A stretch of 64,000 nucleotides of DNA, from positions 1-64,000 of the forward strand of contig NZ_PHSU01000002.1 in NCBI RefSeq assembly GCF_002814235.1, read 5' to 3'. The translations under genes were made by a program, and so were the position numbers. The notes under the pieces are model-generated. The model worked only from the letters and a program-made list of their open reading frames with translations. It was not told the origin of the DNA and searched no databases. The first letter of the stretch is position 1; every line of letters starts with the position of its first letter. Positions 11,221-18,417 of this stretch are shown here, piece by piece. This stretch comes from Pseudomonas sp. QS1027 (GTDB lineage: Bacteria; Pseudomonadota; Gammaproteobacteria; Pseudomonadales; Pseudomonadaceae).

Positions 11221-11630
11221 CTGGGTGGTTCGCCACAGTGAAGACCAAGACTGTTATCGTTTTAGAGGCGCATCCCGACAGATTTGATGACAGTAAGAGA
11301 TATCGCTTCCTGGAGCCCATTCTAGGATCAGGCATCAACTGATGCCGCCGCTCGTGACGCGACGACCGCCCTTAGCTCTGACGGCTAGTGCAGCGACTCG
11401 TAGTCGCTCAGTCCCTAGTACGAGCCCGTAGGACTCGACGTTTTAAACCAGAGTCTCAGCCTGGCTTGCCATGCTGCCCCCTTCTCACCTCCCCACTCTT
11501 CCTACAAAGCGTTCGAGCACGCGCAGCTGCTTGTCGCCCTTACGCTACGTGCTACGTTGAGACGGGACATCCTATAACTATTGCCTCCTCGATGCTTGAG
11601 AAGGGGAGTGCGATTGGACTTGCCCCTACC
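11221..11630. other. gene-free start of accessory island
   Basis: About 410 bases between the tRNA terminator and the IS3 element hold no convincing gene. Short open frames here have no recognisable domain. The only structure I see is the tRNA-like segment at 11366-11440. I did not find a second copy of the tRNA-Ile2 3' end that would mark an attachment site. Confidence 0.5.
11366..11440 (+). pseudogene. tRNA-like relic (Thr-CGT-like anticodon arm)
   Basis: Bases 11373-11391 read like positions 8-26 of a tRNA (TTAGCTC...GGCTAGTGCA). The anticodon arm is perfect: stem AGCGA (11392-11396), loop CTCGTAG, stem TCGCT (11404-11408), anticodon CGT at 11399-11401. The T-arm is damaged (TACGAGC loop, stem mispaired) and the acceptor 3' strand is missing. 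It could be a decayed tRNA carried in by a mobile element, or chance. Confidence 0.35.
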
Positions 11631-11655
11631 AGACCGGACACCAATTCCCCGTTAA
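11631..11655. repeat. IS3 element terminal inverted repeat (orfB end)
   Basis: Begins AGACCGGACACCAATTCCCC and pairs imperfectly with the repeat at 12900-12924. The orfB stop codon lies inside it. Confidence 0.8.
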
Positions 11656-12527
11656 ATTGATGCCGCTGCCAAGCGCCTAAATTCTCTCGGCGACCTATAT
11701 TTCAGCGCGCTGTGCGGATGCTGCTCGTTGTAATGCTCGAAGGCAATCGTCAGATTGCGCAGTGCTGTTTCTCGATCTGGCTTGGGCATGTGCGTCACGT
11801 AATCTCGCTTGATCGTCTTCACAAAACTCTCCGCCATACCGTTGCTTTGCGGACTGCGTACCGGTGTGGTCACCGGCTGCAAGCCGATCTGGCGGGCAAA
11901 CAGGCGGGTCTGCTCGGCGATATAGGCCGAGCCGTTATCGCTCAGCCACTGCACGGGCGTGTTCGGCAGTTGGTCGCCAAAACGCTTCTCCACGCTTTCC
12001 AACATCAAGTCTCGGATGTCATCGCCGCTGTAGCCGGTCGGGCTCGCAACCCAGCCGATAGCCTCTCGATCACAACAGTCCAGGGCAAAGGTCACGCTCA
12101 GTTTTGCACCATCGTCGCAACGGAACTCAAAGCCGTCCGAACACCAGCGTGTATCACTGGTTTTCACGGCAATACGGCCTTCATGCCGGCGCGGTACGCC
12201 AGGCTGTTTAATACGCCGCGCCAACAGCAGGTCGTGATCACGCATGACACGATAAACCCGTTTCACGTTGATCGGTGGCAACGACTGGGTTTCACGCTCG
12301 CGGCGTAACAAGCCCCAGACGCGACGGTAGCCATAGCTGGGCAGTTCGCTGACGTGTTGCTTAATCTCGGCGACCAATTCCGTATCGTTCACGAGCCGGC
12401 GTCGCCGTGCGACGGGCGATATCGATTGCTTGCTTCGAACCGTTAATTGCGAGCGCGACACACCGAGACATTCGCTGACCAGTTTCACTGGTCGTCCCCC
12501 GGCAACAAGGGTGAGTGCGCAATCCAT
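11652..12527 (-). CDS. IS3-family transposase OrfB (DDE integrase core)
   Basis: A 291-residue rve-type transposase. It has the N-terminal HTH_21 region ([13 protein letters not shown]) and a complete DDE triad: the Asp of WCSDGFEF, the Asp of WLSDNGSAY and the Glu of [17 protein letters not shown], with the C-terminal [14 protein letters not shown] segment typical of the IS2-like group. The frame is -1 relative to orfA and they overlap by about 43 bases, which fits programmed frameshifting to an OrfAB fusion in IS3 elements. It appears intact, unlike orfA. Confidence 0.92.
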   Translation of the reverse strand: MDCALTLVAGGRPVKLVSECLGVSRSQLTVRSKQSISPVARRRRLVNDTELVAEIKQHVSELPSYGYRRVWGLLRRERETQSLPPINVKRVYRVMRDHDLLLARRIKQPGVPRRHEGRIAVKTSDTRWCSDGFEFRCDDGAKLSVTFALDCCDREAIGWVASPTGYSGDDIRDLMLESVEKRFGDQLPNTPVQWLSDNGSAYIAEQTRLFARQIGLQPVTTPVRSPQSNGMAESFVKTIKRDYVTHMPKPDRETALRNLTIAFEHYNEQHPHSALKYRSPREFRRLAAASI

Positions 12528-12871
12528 TTTCGCGACCGGGCGATCTCCACGGCCTCTTTGAGGACTTCCGCTTCCATCGTCTTCTTGCCCAACATCCGTT
12601 GCAATTCGCGGATCTGTTTGAGTGCATCACTCAGCTCAGACGCCGGCACCACGGCCTCGCCAGCACTAACCGCCGACAGGCTTCCGTCCTGGTACAGCTT
12701 GCGCCACAGGAACAGCTGGTTGGCGTTGATGCCGTTGCGCCGGGCAACCACGGACACGCTTTACCCAGGCTCAAGGCTCTCGCGAACCATGGCCAGCTTC
12801 TGGTCGGTACTCCAGCGGCGTCGGCGTTCCTGGCCGAGCAGCTCGCCACCCTTATCGTTGCTGTTAGTCAT
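12485..12871 (-). pseudogene. IS3-family OrfA with premature stop
   Basis: From ATG 12871 the frame reads an HTH_8-type transposase helix-turn-helix (RRWSTDQKLAMVRESLEPG), then meets TAA at 12761-12763 (codon 37). It continues in the same frame as [23 protein letters not shown] plus the leucine-rich coiled coil ([21 protein letters not shown]) up to 12485. Relatives normally have Lys (AAA) at that codon, so one A-to-T change would explain the stop. A GTG at 12757 could reinitiate a 90-residue fragment lacking half of the DNA-binding domain. Confidence 0.8.
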
Positions 12872-12899
12872 AAACATACCCGTTTGCCTATCCCTTATC

Positions 12900-12924
12900 T
12901 TAAGGGGGGAACGGTGTCCTGTCT
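12900..12924. repeat. IS3 element terminal inverted repeat (orfA end)
   Basis: Ends GGTGTCCTGTCT, complement of the outer part of the repeat at 11631-11655. Confidence 0.8.
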
Positions 12925-13003
12925 TTCATGGGGCTCGTTCAGCGATCAGATCACCTGACACCAACCGACCAATCCTCCAGTCGACCAGGGTGAAAATGGC
13001 AAT

Positions 13004-13032
13004 TTGCCAGCTAACTTTAAGCTGGTTATACT
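13004..13032 (+). promoter_or_regulatory. sigma70-type promoter of the AriA/AriB-like pair with internal inverted repeat
   Basis: TTGCCA (13004-13009), a 17-base spacer and TATACT (13027-13032) give a 5/6 and 5/6 match to the consensus, 52 bases before the chosen ATG. The spacer contains the inverted repeat CCAGCT (13007-13012) / AGCTGG (13020-13025), positioned where a repressor could block polymerase. Confidence 0.7.
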
Positions 13033-13084
13033 CGATGCCATATTTTTTCAAGCCAGAAATATTATCAAGAGACATGGAGAGCCA

Positions 13085-14371
13085 ATGTATAAAATAACTA
13101 AAGTGGTTATTGATGGCTTTTGGCAAGAGTACAAAGCCGACTGTTCATTCCTCGAGAGCGTTAACATAATTATCGGCATGAACGGGACTGGCAAGACCAC
13201 GTTTATGAATATTCTTAACGCAGCGCTTTCAGCAGATCCAATTGGGCTTTACGAAAACGAATTCGAACAAATTACAGTAACATTAGCCTTCGGAAAAAGC
13301 ACTAGGACAATTAAAGTCGTAAAAAAATCCGGCTTCCCATTTCCCGCGATCACATATCAGATAGCACGTAAATCCTTCAACTTTTCCTTACTTCCGCCTA
13401 CAGACGAAAGTCGAGGCATGGCCTACTCCCGGCGTCGTATAAGCCAGGATGAAATTGGAAAAATAAGGGCTGAACTTTCCAGCCTTGTATCTCTTGCAGC
13501 GCTCTCTGTTTATAGGTTCCGCAACTTAGAAAATGACGTACCTGAGCGCGCACCCTCAAGGCGACAAGGACCTGTGGACGCTCGACTAGACGAGCTAATG
13601 CAGGAACTCACAAAATACCAATTAGAACTGTCCATGCAGGCACGAGAGATATCTATATCCCTCCAGAAAGAAGTTTTAATGTCTTTGCTTTACCAGCCTG
13701 CAACCGAGCCAAACCAAGTAGGCTACGCAGTTGACTTCAATGCGGAACAAGAGAAACAGAACCTTACCTCAGCTTACCGTCAACTAGGTGTAGCAGGCAG
13801 CATCGCAACCAAGAGAATTCAAGAGCATATCAATGCTGTTGACGCCAGCGTCAAGAACATAAAAGAGTACCTTCAAGTAGAAGATACGTCAGAAGACAAG
13901 AAAGCTGCTGCTAAAAAACTTGATTTTACCCCCCTCGAGGCAAACCGTCGAGCACACAAAGTTTTTGATATGTCCTTGGACGCAGAGGAAAAGATAAAAA
14001 CCGTATTCAGTCAGATTAACGTTTTCACTGAAATGCTATCCGAGTTTATCACCAATAAAAAATTCAGCTTCGATTCCGGTAAGTTAGTTGTACAGCATGG
14101 ATTAAATACGATTGCAGTATCGCGTTTATCATCCGGGGAAAAACAGCTGCTCATTTTATTCATCGAGGCACTGTTGCAGCGGAAAAAACCCTATGTTTTT
14201 CTCGCGGATGAGCCAGAGCTGTCTTTGCATATTGAATGGCAGCGTAAAATTTTGCCTGCAATAAAACGGCTCAACCCGAATGCACAAGTGATTGTGGCTA
14301 CTCATTCGCCTGAAATTGCCGCCGCATTCCCCGAATGCATCATGGACATGGAGGAAATTCTCTATGCCTAA
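13085..14371 (+). CDS. AAA/ABC-type ATPase, AriA-like (PARIS anti-phage system candidate)
   Basis: A 428-residue SMC/ABC-like ATPase. Walker A is GMNGTGKTT at 31-39, the signature loop LSSGE at 348-352, Walker B ends in D375-E376 (FLADEPELSLH) and the switch histidine is H407 (ATHSPE); a helical insert of about 250 residues lies between. This is the AAA_15/AAA_21 layout. The next gene, overlapping by eight bases, encodes a DUF4435/TOPRIM protein, and this pairing defines PARIS (AriA + AriB), where AriA senses phage anti-restriction proteins and releases AriB. Start 13085 has GGAGAG upstream and lies after a good promoter. The gene is clearly more AT-rich than the chromosome, pointing to transfer. 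Other OLD-like ATPase roles are possible. Confidence 0.72.
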   Translation: MYKITKVVIDGFWQEYKADCSFLESVNIIIGMNGTGKTTFMNILNAALSADPIGLYENEFEQITVTLAFGKSTRTIKVVKKSGFPFPAITYQIARKSFNFSLLPPTDESRGMAYSRRRISQDEIGKIRAELSSLVSLAALSVYRFRNLENDVPERAPSRRQGPVDARLDELMQELTKYQLELSMQAREISISLQKEVLMSLLYQPATEPNQVGYAVDFNAEQEKQNLTSAYRQLGVAGSIATKRIQEHINAVDASVKNIKEYLQVEDTSEDKKAAAKKLDFTPLEANRRAHKVFDMSLDAEEKIKTVFSQINVFTEMLSEFITNKKFSFDSGKLVVQHGLNTIAVSRLSSGEKQLLILFIEALLQRKKPYVFLADEPELSLHIEWQRKILPAIKRLNPNAQVIVATHSPEIAAAFPECIMDMEEILYA

Positions 14372-15212
14372 GCTGGATTATTCCCCTGCTGCATATAATG
14401 TGCTAGCTCGATTTTATCGCGCCAAATCTATCCTCTATGTTGAAGGAGACGATGACGTACCATTCTGGAATAAAATATTCAAAGAGCTCACGGATATAAA
14501 AGTTCAAATAATACCCGTAGGCGGAGCCGATCAGATAGACGAAAAAATAGACATGATTTTCTCAGAGCCAGTGAATTTTTTGGCCGCTAGAGACTCTGAC
14601 TTTATCAGACTAAGCAAAAACTCTAAAAACCATCCTAGAATCCTTTACACATATGGCTATTCAATTGAAAATACACTTTTAACTAGGAGTGCCATTGCAG
14701 AATTAACCGGCATGGCCTGCCGCAGTGATGAGCCCGACACTAGCAAGGTAGATTCGTGGATTGATAAAATTTCCGCAAGCTTGTCTGACCTAATTCGTCA
14801 CGACATAGCCAATTATATATCAAAGAAGGGCGTAGCAGTTCTATTCGATAATTGCACTCGACTCATGCAAAGTGAGAAATCTTGCTTACCTTGCACAGCT
14901 CGAATAAATGCCCATCAGTCGAAAATCGCCACACACTTCAAACCCGACCTGCTAAATATAGTGGACACTCATTTAGCGGAGCACGGAATACCGATCGAAT
15001 TCCATCTAAGAGGCCATTTCCTTCTAAGCGCGGTGTATAAATATATTGATGGCCACGTCAAATCATCCCGAAAGGGAGAAGTGAGCTACGAGTCAATATA
15101 TGTAGGCGCCATTCAGTACCTAGGAATTTTTCTAAAAATGGAAAACGAACACGCCTTACATTACCGGGGGCAGGTGCAAAATGCGATAGCATCTCTAACA
15201 CCAAGTCGCTAA
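14364..15212 (+). CDS. DUF4435/TOPRIM protein, AriB-like effector (PARIS candidate)
   Basis: A 282-residue protein whose N-terminal half looks like a TOPRIM-type DUF4435 domain: ILYVEGDDDVPFW places the catalytic glutamate at E27, and ARDSDF supplies the D77-x-D79 pair; SIENTLL follows. In described PARIS systems AriB is a TOPRIM nuclease that cleaves host tRNA on release from AriA and stops phage growth; that function is known for the family and only inferred here. The ATG overlaps the ariA-like stop (ATGCCTAA) and has GGAGG upstream, so the two are coupled. Very AT-rich. The C-terminal part (about 170-282) has no motif I recognise. Confidence 0.72.
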   Translation: MPKLDYSPAAYNVLARFYRAKSILYVEGDDDVPFWNKIFKELTDIKVQIIPVGGADQIDEKIDMIFSEPVNFLAARDSDFIRLSKNSKNHPRILYTYGYSIENTLLTRSAIAELTGMACRSDEPDTSKVDSWIDKISASLSDLIRHDIANYISKKGVAVLFDNCTRLMQSEKSCLPCTARINAHQSKIATHFKPDLLNIVDTHLAEHGIPIEFHLRGHFLLSAVYKYIDGHVKSSRKGEVSYESIYVGAIQYLGIFLKMENEHALHYRGQVQNAIASLTPSR

Positions 15213-15280
15213 TACCGTTGAATTGGATAACTATTTTAACCTCTCAAAAAAAACATTACTTCTAATCCTAGAAAAAGCGA

Positions 15281-15297
15281 CCGTCACCTGCTGACGG
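15281..15297 (+). terminator. weak hairpin after the AriB-like gene
   Basis: CCGTCA-CCTGC-TGACGG followed by TTTA, 70 bases after the stop. The short stem makes it a weak terminator candidate. Confidence 0.35.
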
Positions 15298-15367
15298 TTT
15301 ACGGATGGTTACCCCAATGTCGATTGAGAAATGTTCGCCTTGCGTATTTTCCAGCTACCTCGATTAA

Positions 15368-16482
15368 AGCTACCCTAGCCAGAAGCTCATAGACAACCAG
15401 AGCAAGACGTGGGATAGCGAGGCAGAAAGTGCCCGCCAATTGCTGATGATCAGCACACTGCTGGCATTAGCCTTGGGCATCCTCGCAGCCTGGCTTATCA
15501 CCGACCAGATAGTCCATCCGCTGCTGGAAACCCTGAAAGCCGCGAAGCGTATCGCTGGCGGGGATCTCAGCCACGACATCAAGACCGAGCGACGTGACGA
15601 GTTGAGCCAATTGCAGCGCAGCATGCAGTACATGACGATGAGCCTGCGGAAGGCATCAGCCTGGGCGTCACCCAGATTGCCAGCGCGGCGGAAGAGTTGT
15701 CCGCTGTTACCGAGCAGACCAGCGCGAATGTGAACAGCCAAAGAGTCGAGACGGATTAAGTCGCGACCGCCATGAACGAAATGGCCGCCACCGTACAAGA
15801 AGTGGCACGCAATACCGAAGAAGCTTCAAACGCCGCCGCAGCCGCGGATACAGAAGCGCGCGCCGGTGGAAAAGTGGTCGGTGAAGCTATCGATCAAATC
15901 GAATTACTGGCCATCGAAGTCGGCAACTCCACCGAAGCGATGAACCTTCTGGAGCTGGAAAGCAAAAAAATCAGCGGCGTGCTCGACGTGATCAAAGCCG
16001 TGGCTAAACAAACCAACCTGCTGGCACTCAATGCGGCCATTGAAGCCGCGCGAGCCGGTGAAGCCGGACGCGGTTTCGCGGTAGTGGCCGACGAAGTCCG
16101 AAGCCTGGCCCAGCGCACTCAAAAATCCACCGAAGAAATCGAAGGGCTGATCGCCGGCCTGCAGAGCGGTACCCAGAAAGTCTCGGCGGTCATGGAAAGC
16201 AGTCGTGTTCTAACGGATAACAGCGTCGAATTGACCCGTCACGCCGTGACATCACTGGAAAGCATCACCCGCACGGTGCCGACAATCCAATCGATGAACC
16301 AGCAGATTTCCGCCTCCGCCGAGGAGCAGAGTGCCGTGGCCGAGGAGATCCATCGTAGCTTGCTCAACGCGCGCGACATCTCCGAGCAAACCGCCGCCAG
16401 CGAGGAGACGGCTGCCTCCAGTGTCGAACTGACCAGGGTGGGCCACGAGTTGCAGGAAATGGTCAGCCAATTCCGCACTTGA
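15368..16482 (+). pseudogene. decayed methyl-accepting chemotaxis protein (5'-truncated, frameshifted, one nonsense codon)
   Basis: The remnant starts just before the second transmembrane helix (LLMISTLLALALGILAAWLIT), continues through HAMP (AGGDLSHDIKTERRDELSQLQ), then shifts frame near 15650, where a small deletion joins MSLR to GISLGVTQIASAAEELS. A TAA (expected Gln) interrupts after VETD near 15760. The frame then stays open from ATG 15772 through the whole signalling hairpin, including [35 protein letters not shown], to 16482. The ligand-binding domain is absent. Adjacent sequence gives no matching 5' part, so the front was probably lost when the AriAB-like DNA arrived. Confidence 0.88.
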
Positions 16483-16556
16483 GAACGCGTGAACCAAGCT
16501 CTCGTAACCACAGCTCGCCACTCGGCGGGCTCCCACTTACATACGTGACGTACTCG

Positions 16557-16844
16557 CTAGCTCAGCCGCTCAGCTGCCTTGCGATAAACTTGCTCGCGCT
16601 CGCGCTTATCGACGGCCACCACAAACACCATGATCTCTTGGTCGAGCACTTGGTAAACTAGCCGATAGCCGCTGCTACGCAGCTTGATCTTGTAGCAGTC
16701 GGGCAAAGCATGCAGGCGATTGGCTTCAATGCGCGGATTGAGCAGGATCGTAGCCAGCTTCTTCTTGAGTTGCTGGCGCACGGTATCCCCCAGTTTGTGC
16801 CACTCTTTTAACGCTCGTGCATCGAACTCAAGGCTATAGGTCAT
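16557..16844 (-). CDS. relE: RelE/ParE-family mRNA interferase toxin
   Basis: A 95-residue basic RelE-type toxin that would cleave mRNA on the ribosome when freed from RelB. It starts MTYSLEFDARALKEWHKLGDTVRQQLKKKL and contains the conserved core DCYKIKLRSSGYRLVYQVLDQEIMVFVVAVDKRE, with the basic and aromatic residues (Arg, Tyr near the C-terminus) used by E. coli RelE. It begins inside the end of relB (11-base overlap), the usual antitoxin-first order. Probably controlled with relB from the palindromic operator at 17082-17115. Confidence 0.93.
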   Translation of the reverse strand: MTYSLEFDARALKEWHKLGDTVRQQLKKKLATILLNPRIEANRLHALPDCYKIKLRSSGYRLVYQVLDQEIMVFVVAVDKREREQVYRKAAERLS

Positions 16845-17073
16845 CCAGTGAAACCTTCACTCGCTGGGGAGCGGCCAATCGCTCGCGCACCGTGGCGAGC
16901 AAGGCTTCATCGTCCTCAGTCATCAGAATCGGCTTAAACGGTAGCTGGCCGCGCTCCGCCACGTACTGCAAGGCTTGGCGCATCAGCTCGGAAGGCGTGA
17001 CACCCAGTTTTTCCAGCTCATGGTAAGCCCGTGCTTTGAGGTCGTCGTCAATGCGGACGTTAATGGATGCCAT
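16834..17073 (-). CDS. relB: RelB/DinJ-family antitoxin
   Basis: A 79-residue ribbon-helix-helix antitoxin. MASINVRIDDDLKARAYHELEKLGVTPSELMRQAL is the RHH DNA-binding fold, and the C-terminal part (residues 50-79) would wrap RelE. ATG 17073 has GAGGTG upstream and lies nine bases after the operator; longer reading frames upstream run through the operator and are not credible. It is co-transcribed with relE and autoregulated by analogy with E. coli relBE. Confidence 0.92.
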   Translation of the reverse strand: MASINVRIDDDLKARAYHELEKLGVTPSELMRQALQYVAERGQLPFKPILMTEDDEALLATVRERLAAPQRVKVSLDDL

Positions 17074-17081
17074 GGGATGCA

Positions 17082-17115
17082 CCTCACTGTAATGACATTG
17101 GTCATTACAGTGAGG
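17082..17115. promoter_or_regulatory. relBE operator: 15-bp inverted repeat
   Basis: The arms CCTCACTGTAATGAC (17082-17096) and its exact complement (17101-17115) are separated by ATTG. The site ends nine bases from the relB start codon, where an RHH antitoxin dimer pair would repress transcription. Confidence 0.82.
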
Positions 17116-17192
17116 CAAAAAGGCCTTTTTTACAAGCCCGTAATATGTCCGTTTACCCTGCTGATCAGAAACCCAACGCAGCATGCGCCACG

Positions 17193-17636
17193 TCAATCAA
17201 ATGGTTGGTTGTCTAATGCGAGTGATGCGCGATGAGCTGAAGACGATCCCTCAAGCAGGGCATCCACGACAGCCCGTGCCATTTCTACCGAGTGAAGCAT
17301 GCCCCAGAACAGAGATCGCTCCACCGGATTCGTGTGCAAGCTGATTTCATCACCATTCAGTTCGGCGGCTTCAAGCAATTTCGACACGTAGATCAACGCG
17401 TCCTGAGCATTGACGCCTGGTTGGATGGCAAAAATCGAGGGTTTGAGAGGATCAGAGTGGTTGATGGTTTTGGATACGGTTAAAGAGAGAGTACCAAGCA
17501 AGCGGGCCGTATCAGACCGGATCGACTTTACAGAGCCGTTGGCGCCATCAACAACGCCACGAACGAGAGCACTACCCTCATCTGACTTGAAGTCTTTGGA
17601 AACGGGAGGTGGGTCGGGAGTGATTTTCTTGGTCAC
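17193..17636 (-). CDS. small pseudomonad protein of DUF3077/DUF6124 type, function unknown
   Basis: A 147-residue protein with a disordered Pro/Lys N-terminus (MTKKITPDPPPVSKDF) and a C-terminal helical domain (IFAIQPGVNAQDALIYVSKLLEAAELNGDE...MARAVVDALLEG). This resembles small pseudomonad families annotated DUF3077 or DUF6124; the match is from memory of the pattern, not a search. No signal peptide or membrane segment. It lies downstream of no clear partner and is followed by the relBE promoter region. Confidence 0.6.
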   Translation of the reverse strand: MTKKITPDPPPVSKDFKSDEGSALVRGVVDGANGSVKSIRSDTARLLGTLSLTVSKTINHSDPLKPSIFAIQPGVNAQDALIYVSKLLEAAELNGDEISLHTNPVERSLFWGMLHSVEMARAVVDALLEGSSSAHRASLALDNQPFD

Positions 17637-17991
17637 AGGTAAAACTCCTACGTAAGAAATACCTCAAGGAGTTCGTACATTTTCGTGTCCAGCGAAAAGG
17701 TGACGAACTGTACGCAGGTGGACAACCGGGTAACGTAGGACCCGGCACACCCCTCAAGGATGTCCCGCGCACAGTCCGCCATAAAGCGAACACAAGAATA
17801 CCGCAAGCGCGGAATTGTGCGACTACGTTTGAAAGCCACGGGTGTCCAGCCCGATCGCTGATTTTGCAGCGACAGTCAAAAGGTAGTTGTCGTACTTGGC
17901 TGGTGCAACTTGAAAAGCGTGTGCAAATGTATGCATCTCAAGGAGTACACACCCGATGCTGAAATCACCTGCTGATGGCGACTCTTCCAGG
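17637..17991. other. gap without supported gene
   Basis: About 355 bases between two small minus-strand genes. Short open frames exist on both strands but none has a recognisable domain. It probably contains the promoter of the 17193-17636 gene and debris from the truncated antitoxin locus to its right. Confidence 0.45.
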
Positions 17992-18168
17992 TCACTCCTT
18001 TTTCGACAGGATGTGCAACGTCTTGGCCAAGGCATCCTGATTTAGGGGGTGCTCCTGGCTAAGCTCATGCAGGGGCGTTTCAGCCCGTAATTGTTGATAT
18101 ATGGCATAGACGCGCCCGCGTGATTCAGGCGAGCGCCGTGCCACCAAATCGGCGAATTTTTTAGTCAT
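17992..18168 (-). pseudogene. truncated XRE-type antitoxin remnant
   Basis: The 58-residue frame from ATG 18168 reads MTKKFADLVARRSPESRGRVYAIYQQLRAETPLHELSQEHPLNQDALAKTLHI, the N-terminal half of the XRE antitoxin family whose members normally continue with a second half of the helix-turn-helix (QxxVxKLERRTDMYIS-type) to about 95 residues. Here it ends LSKKE-stop, so the recognition helix is lost. A phage-type RelE toxin gene normally lies immediately upstream; I find only a possible tail (SLDTLRKEG) in the bases before the start. GAGGG precedes the ATG. It is probably non-functional. Confidence 0.6.
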
Positions 18169-18334
18169 TGTCATCACCCTCTTTTCTCAAGGTATCCAGG
18201 GAAATTTTCCATGCTTTAAGAGCAACGACAATAGAAGCAAACAATGAGAAACAATAAGACCAGAGTAAATCCCTATCTTGACGTCCCCGCCCCGCTGCTT
18301 TCGACGCAGGGTATGCCAGAGGTCCAGCTAGACG

Positions 18335-18381
18335 ATGAGCCGAATAAATCGCACAATCGGCTCACAAAATGAGCCGAATAA
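18335..18381. promoter_or_regulatory. direct repeats upstream of fic, possible operator
   Basis: ATGAGCCGAATAA occurs at 18335-18347 and 18369-18381, 34 bases apart. CGGCTCA (18358-18364), the inverse of the core, lies between them. They end about 36 bases before the fic ATG, so they may bind the winged-helix domain of Fic itself or another regulator. Confidence 0.5.
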
Positions 18382-18417
18382 GCCTTTTATTCAGCTCACG
18401 CTCATGCGGAGTCCTCT

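Larger units (their letters stand above)
11631..12924 (-). mobile_element. IS3-family insertion sequence (IS2-like group), about 1.29 kb
   Basis: Terminal inverted repeats of 25 bases (11631-11655 and 12900-12924) agree at about 20 positions; both outer halves read AGAC.GGACACC. Inside are overlapping orfA and orfB on the minus strand, with orfB ending inside the left repeat, as expected for IS3. I see no clear target-site duplication next to the ends. orfA carries an in-frame stop, so this copy is probably inactive unless helped in trans. It sits about 80 bases upstream of the promoter of the AriA-like gene. Confidence 0.88.

Noticed and set aside
11151..11342. 63-codon frame starting inside the tRNA
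   Set aside because: Begins in the anticodon arm region and crosses the terminator; cannot be a natural gene.
11631..12924. Target-site duplication flanking the IS3 element
   Set aside because: The 3-5 bases outside the two terminal repeats do not match, so none is claimed.
11108..13000. Attachment-site duplication of the tRNA-Ile2 3' end
   Set aside because: I looked for a second copy of GGTTCAAGTCCGTG and GTGGGCCCACCA downstream in the island and saw none.
17823..18035. 70-codon minus-strand frame between the small genes
   Set aside because: It overlaps the truncated antitoxin in another frame, lacks a ribosome-binding site and shows no domain.
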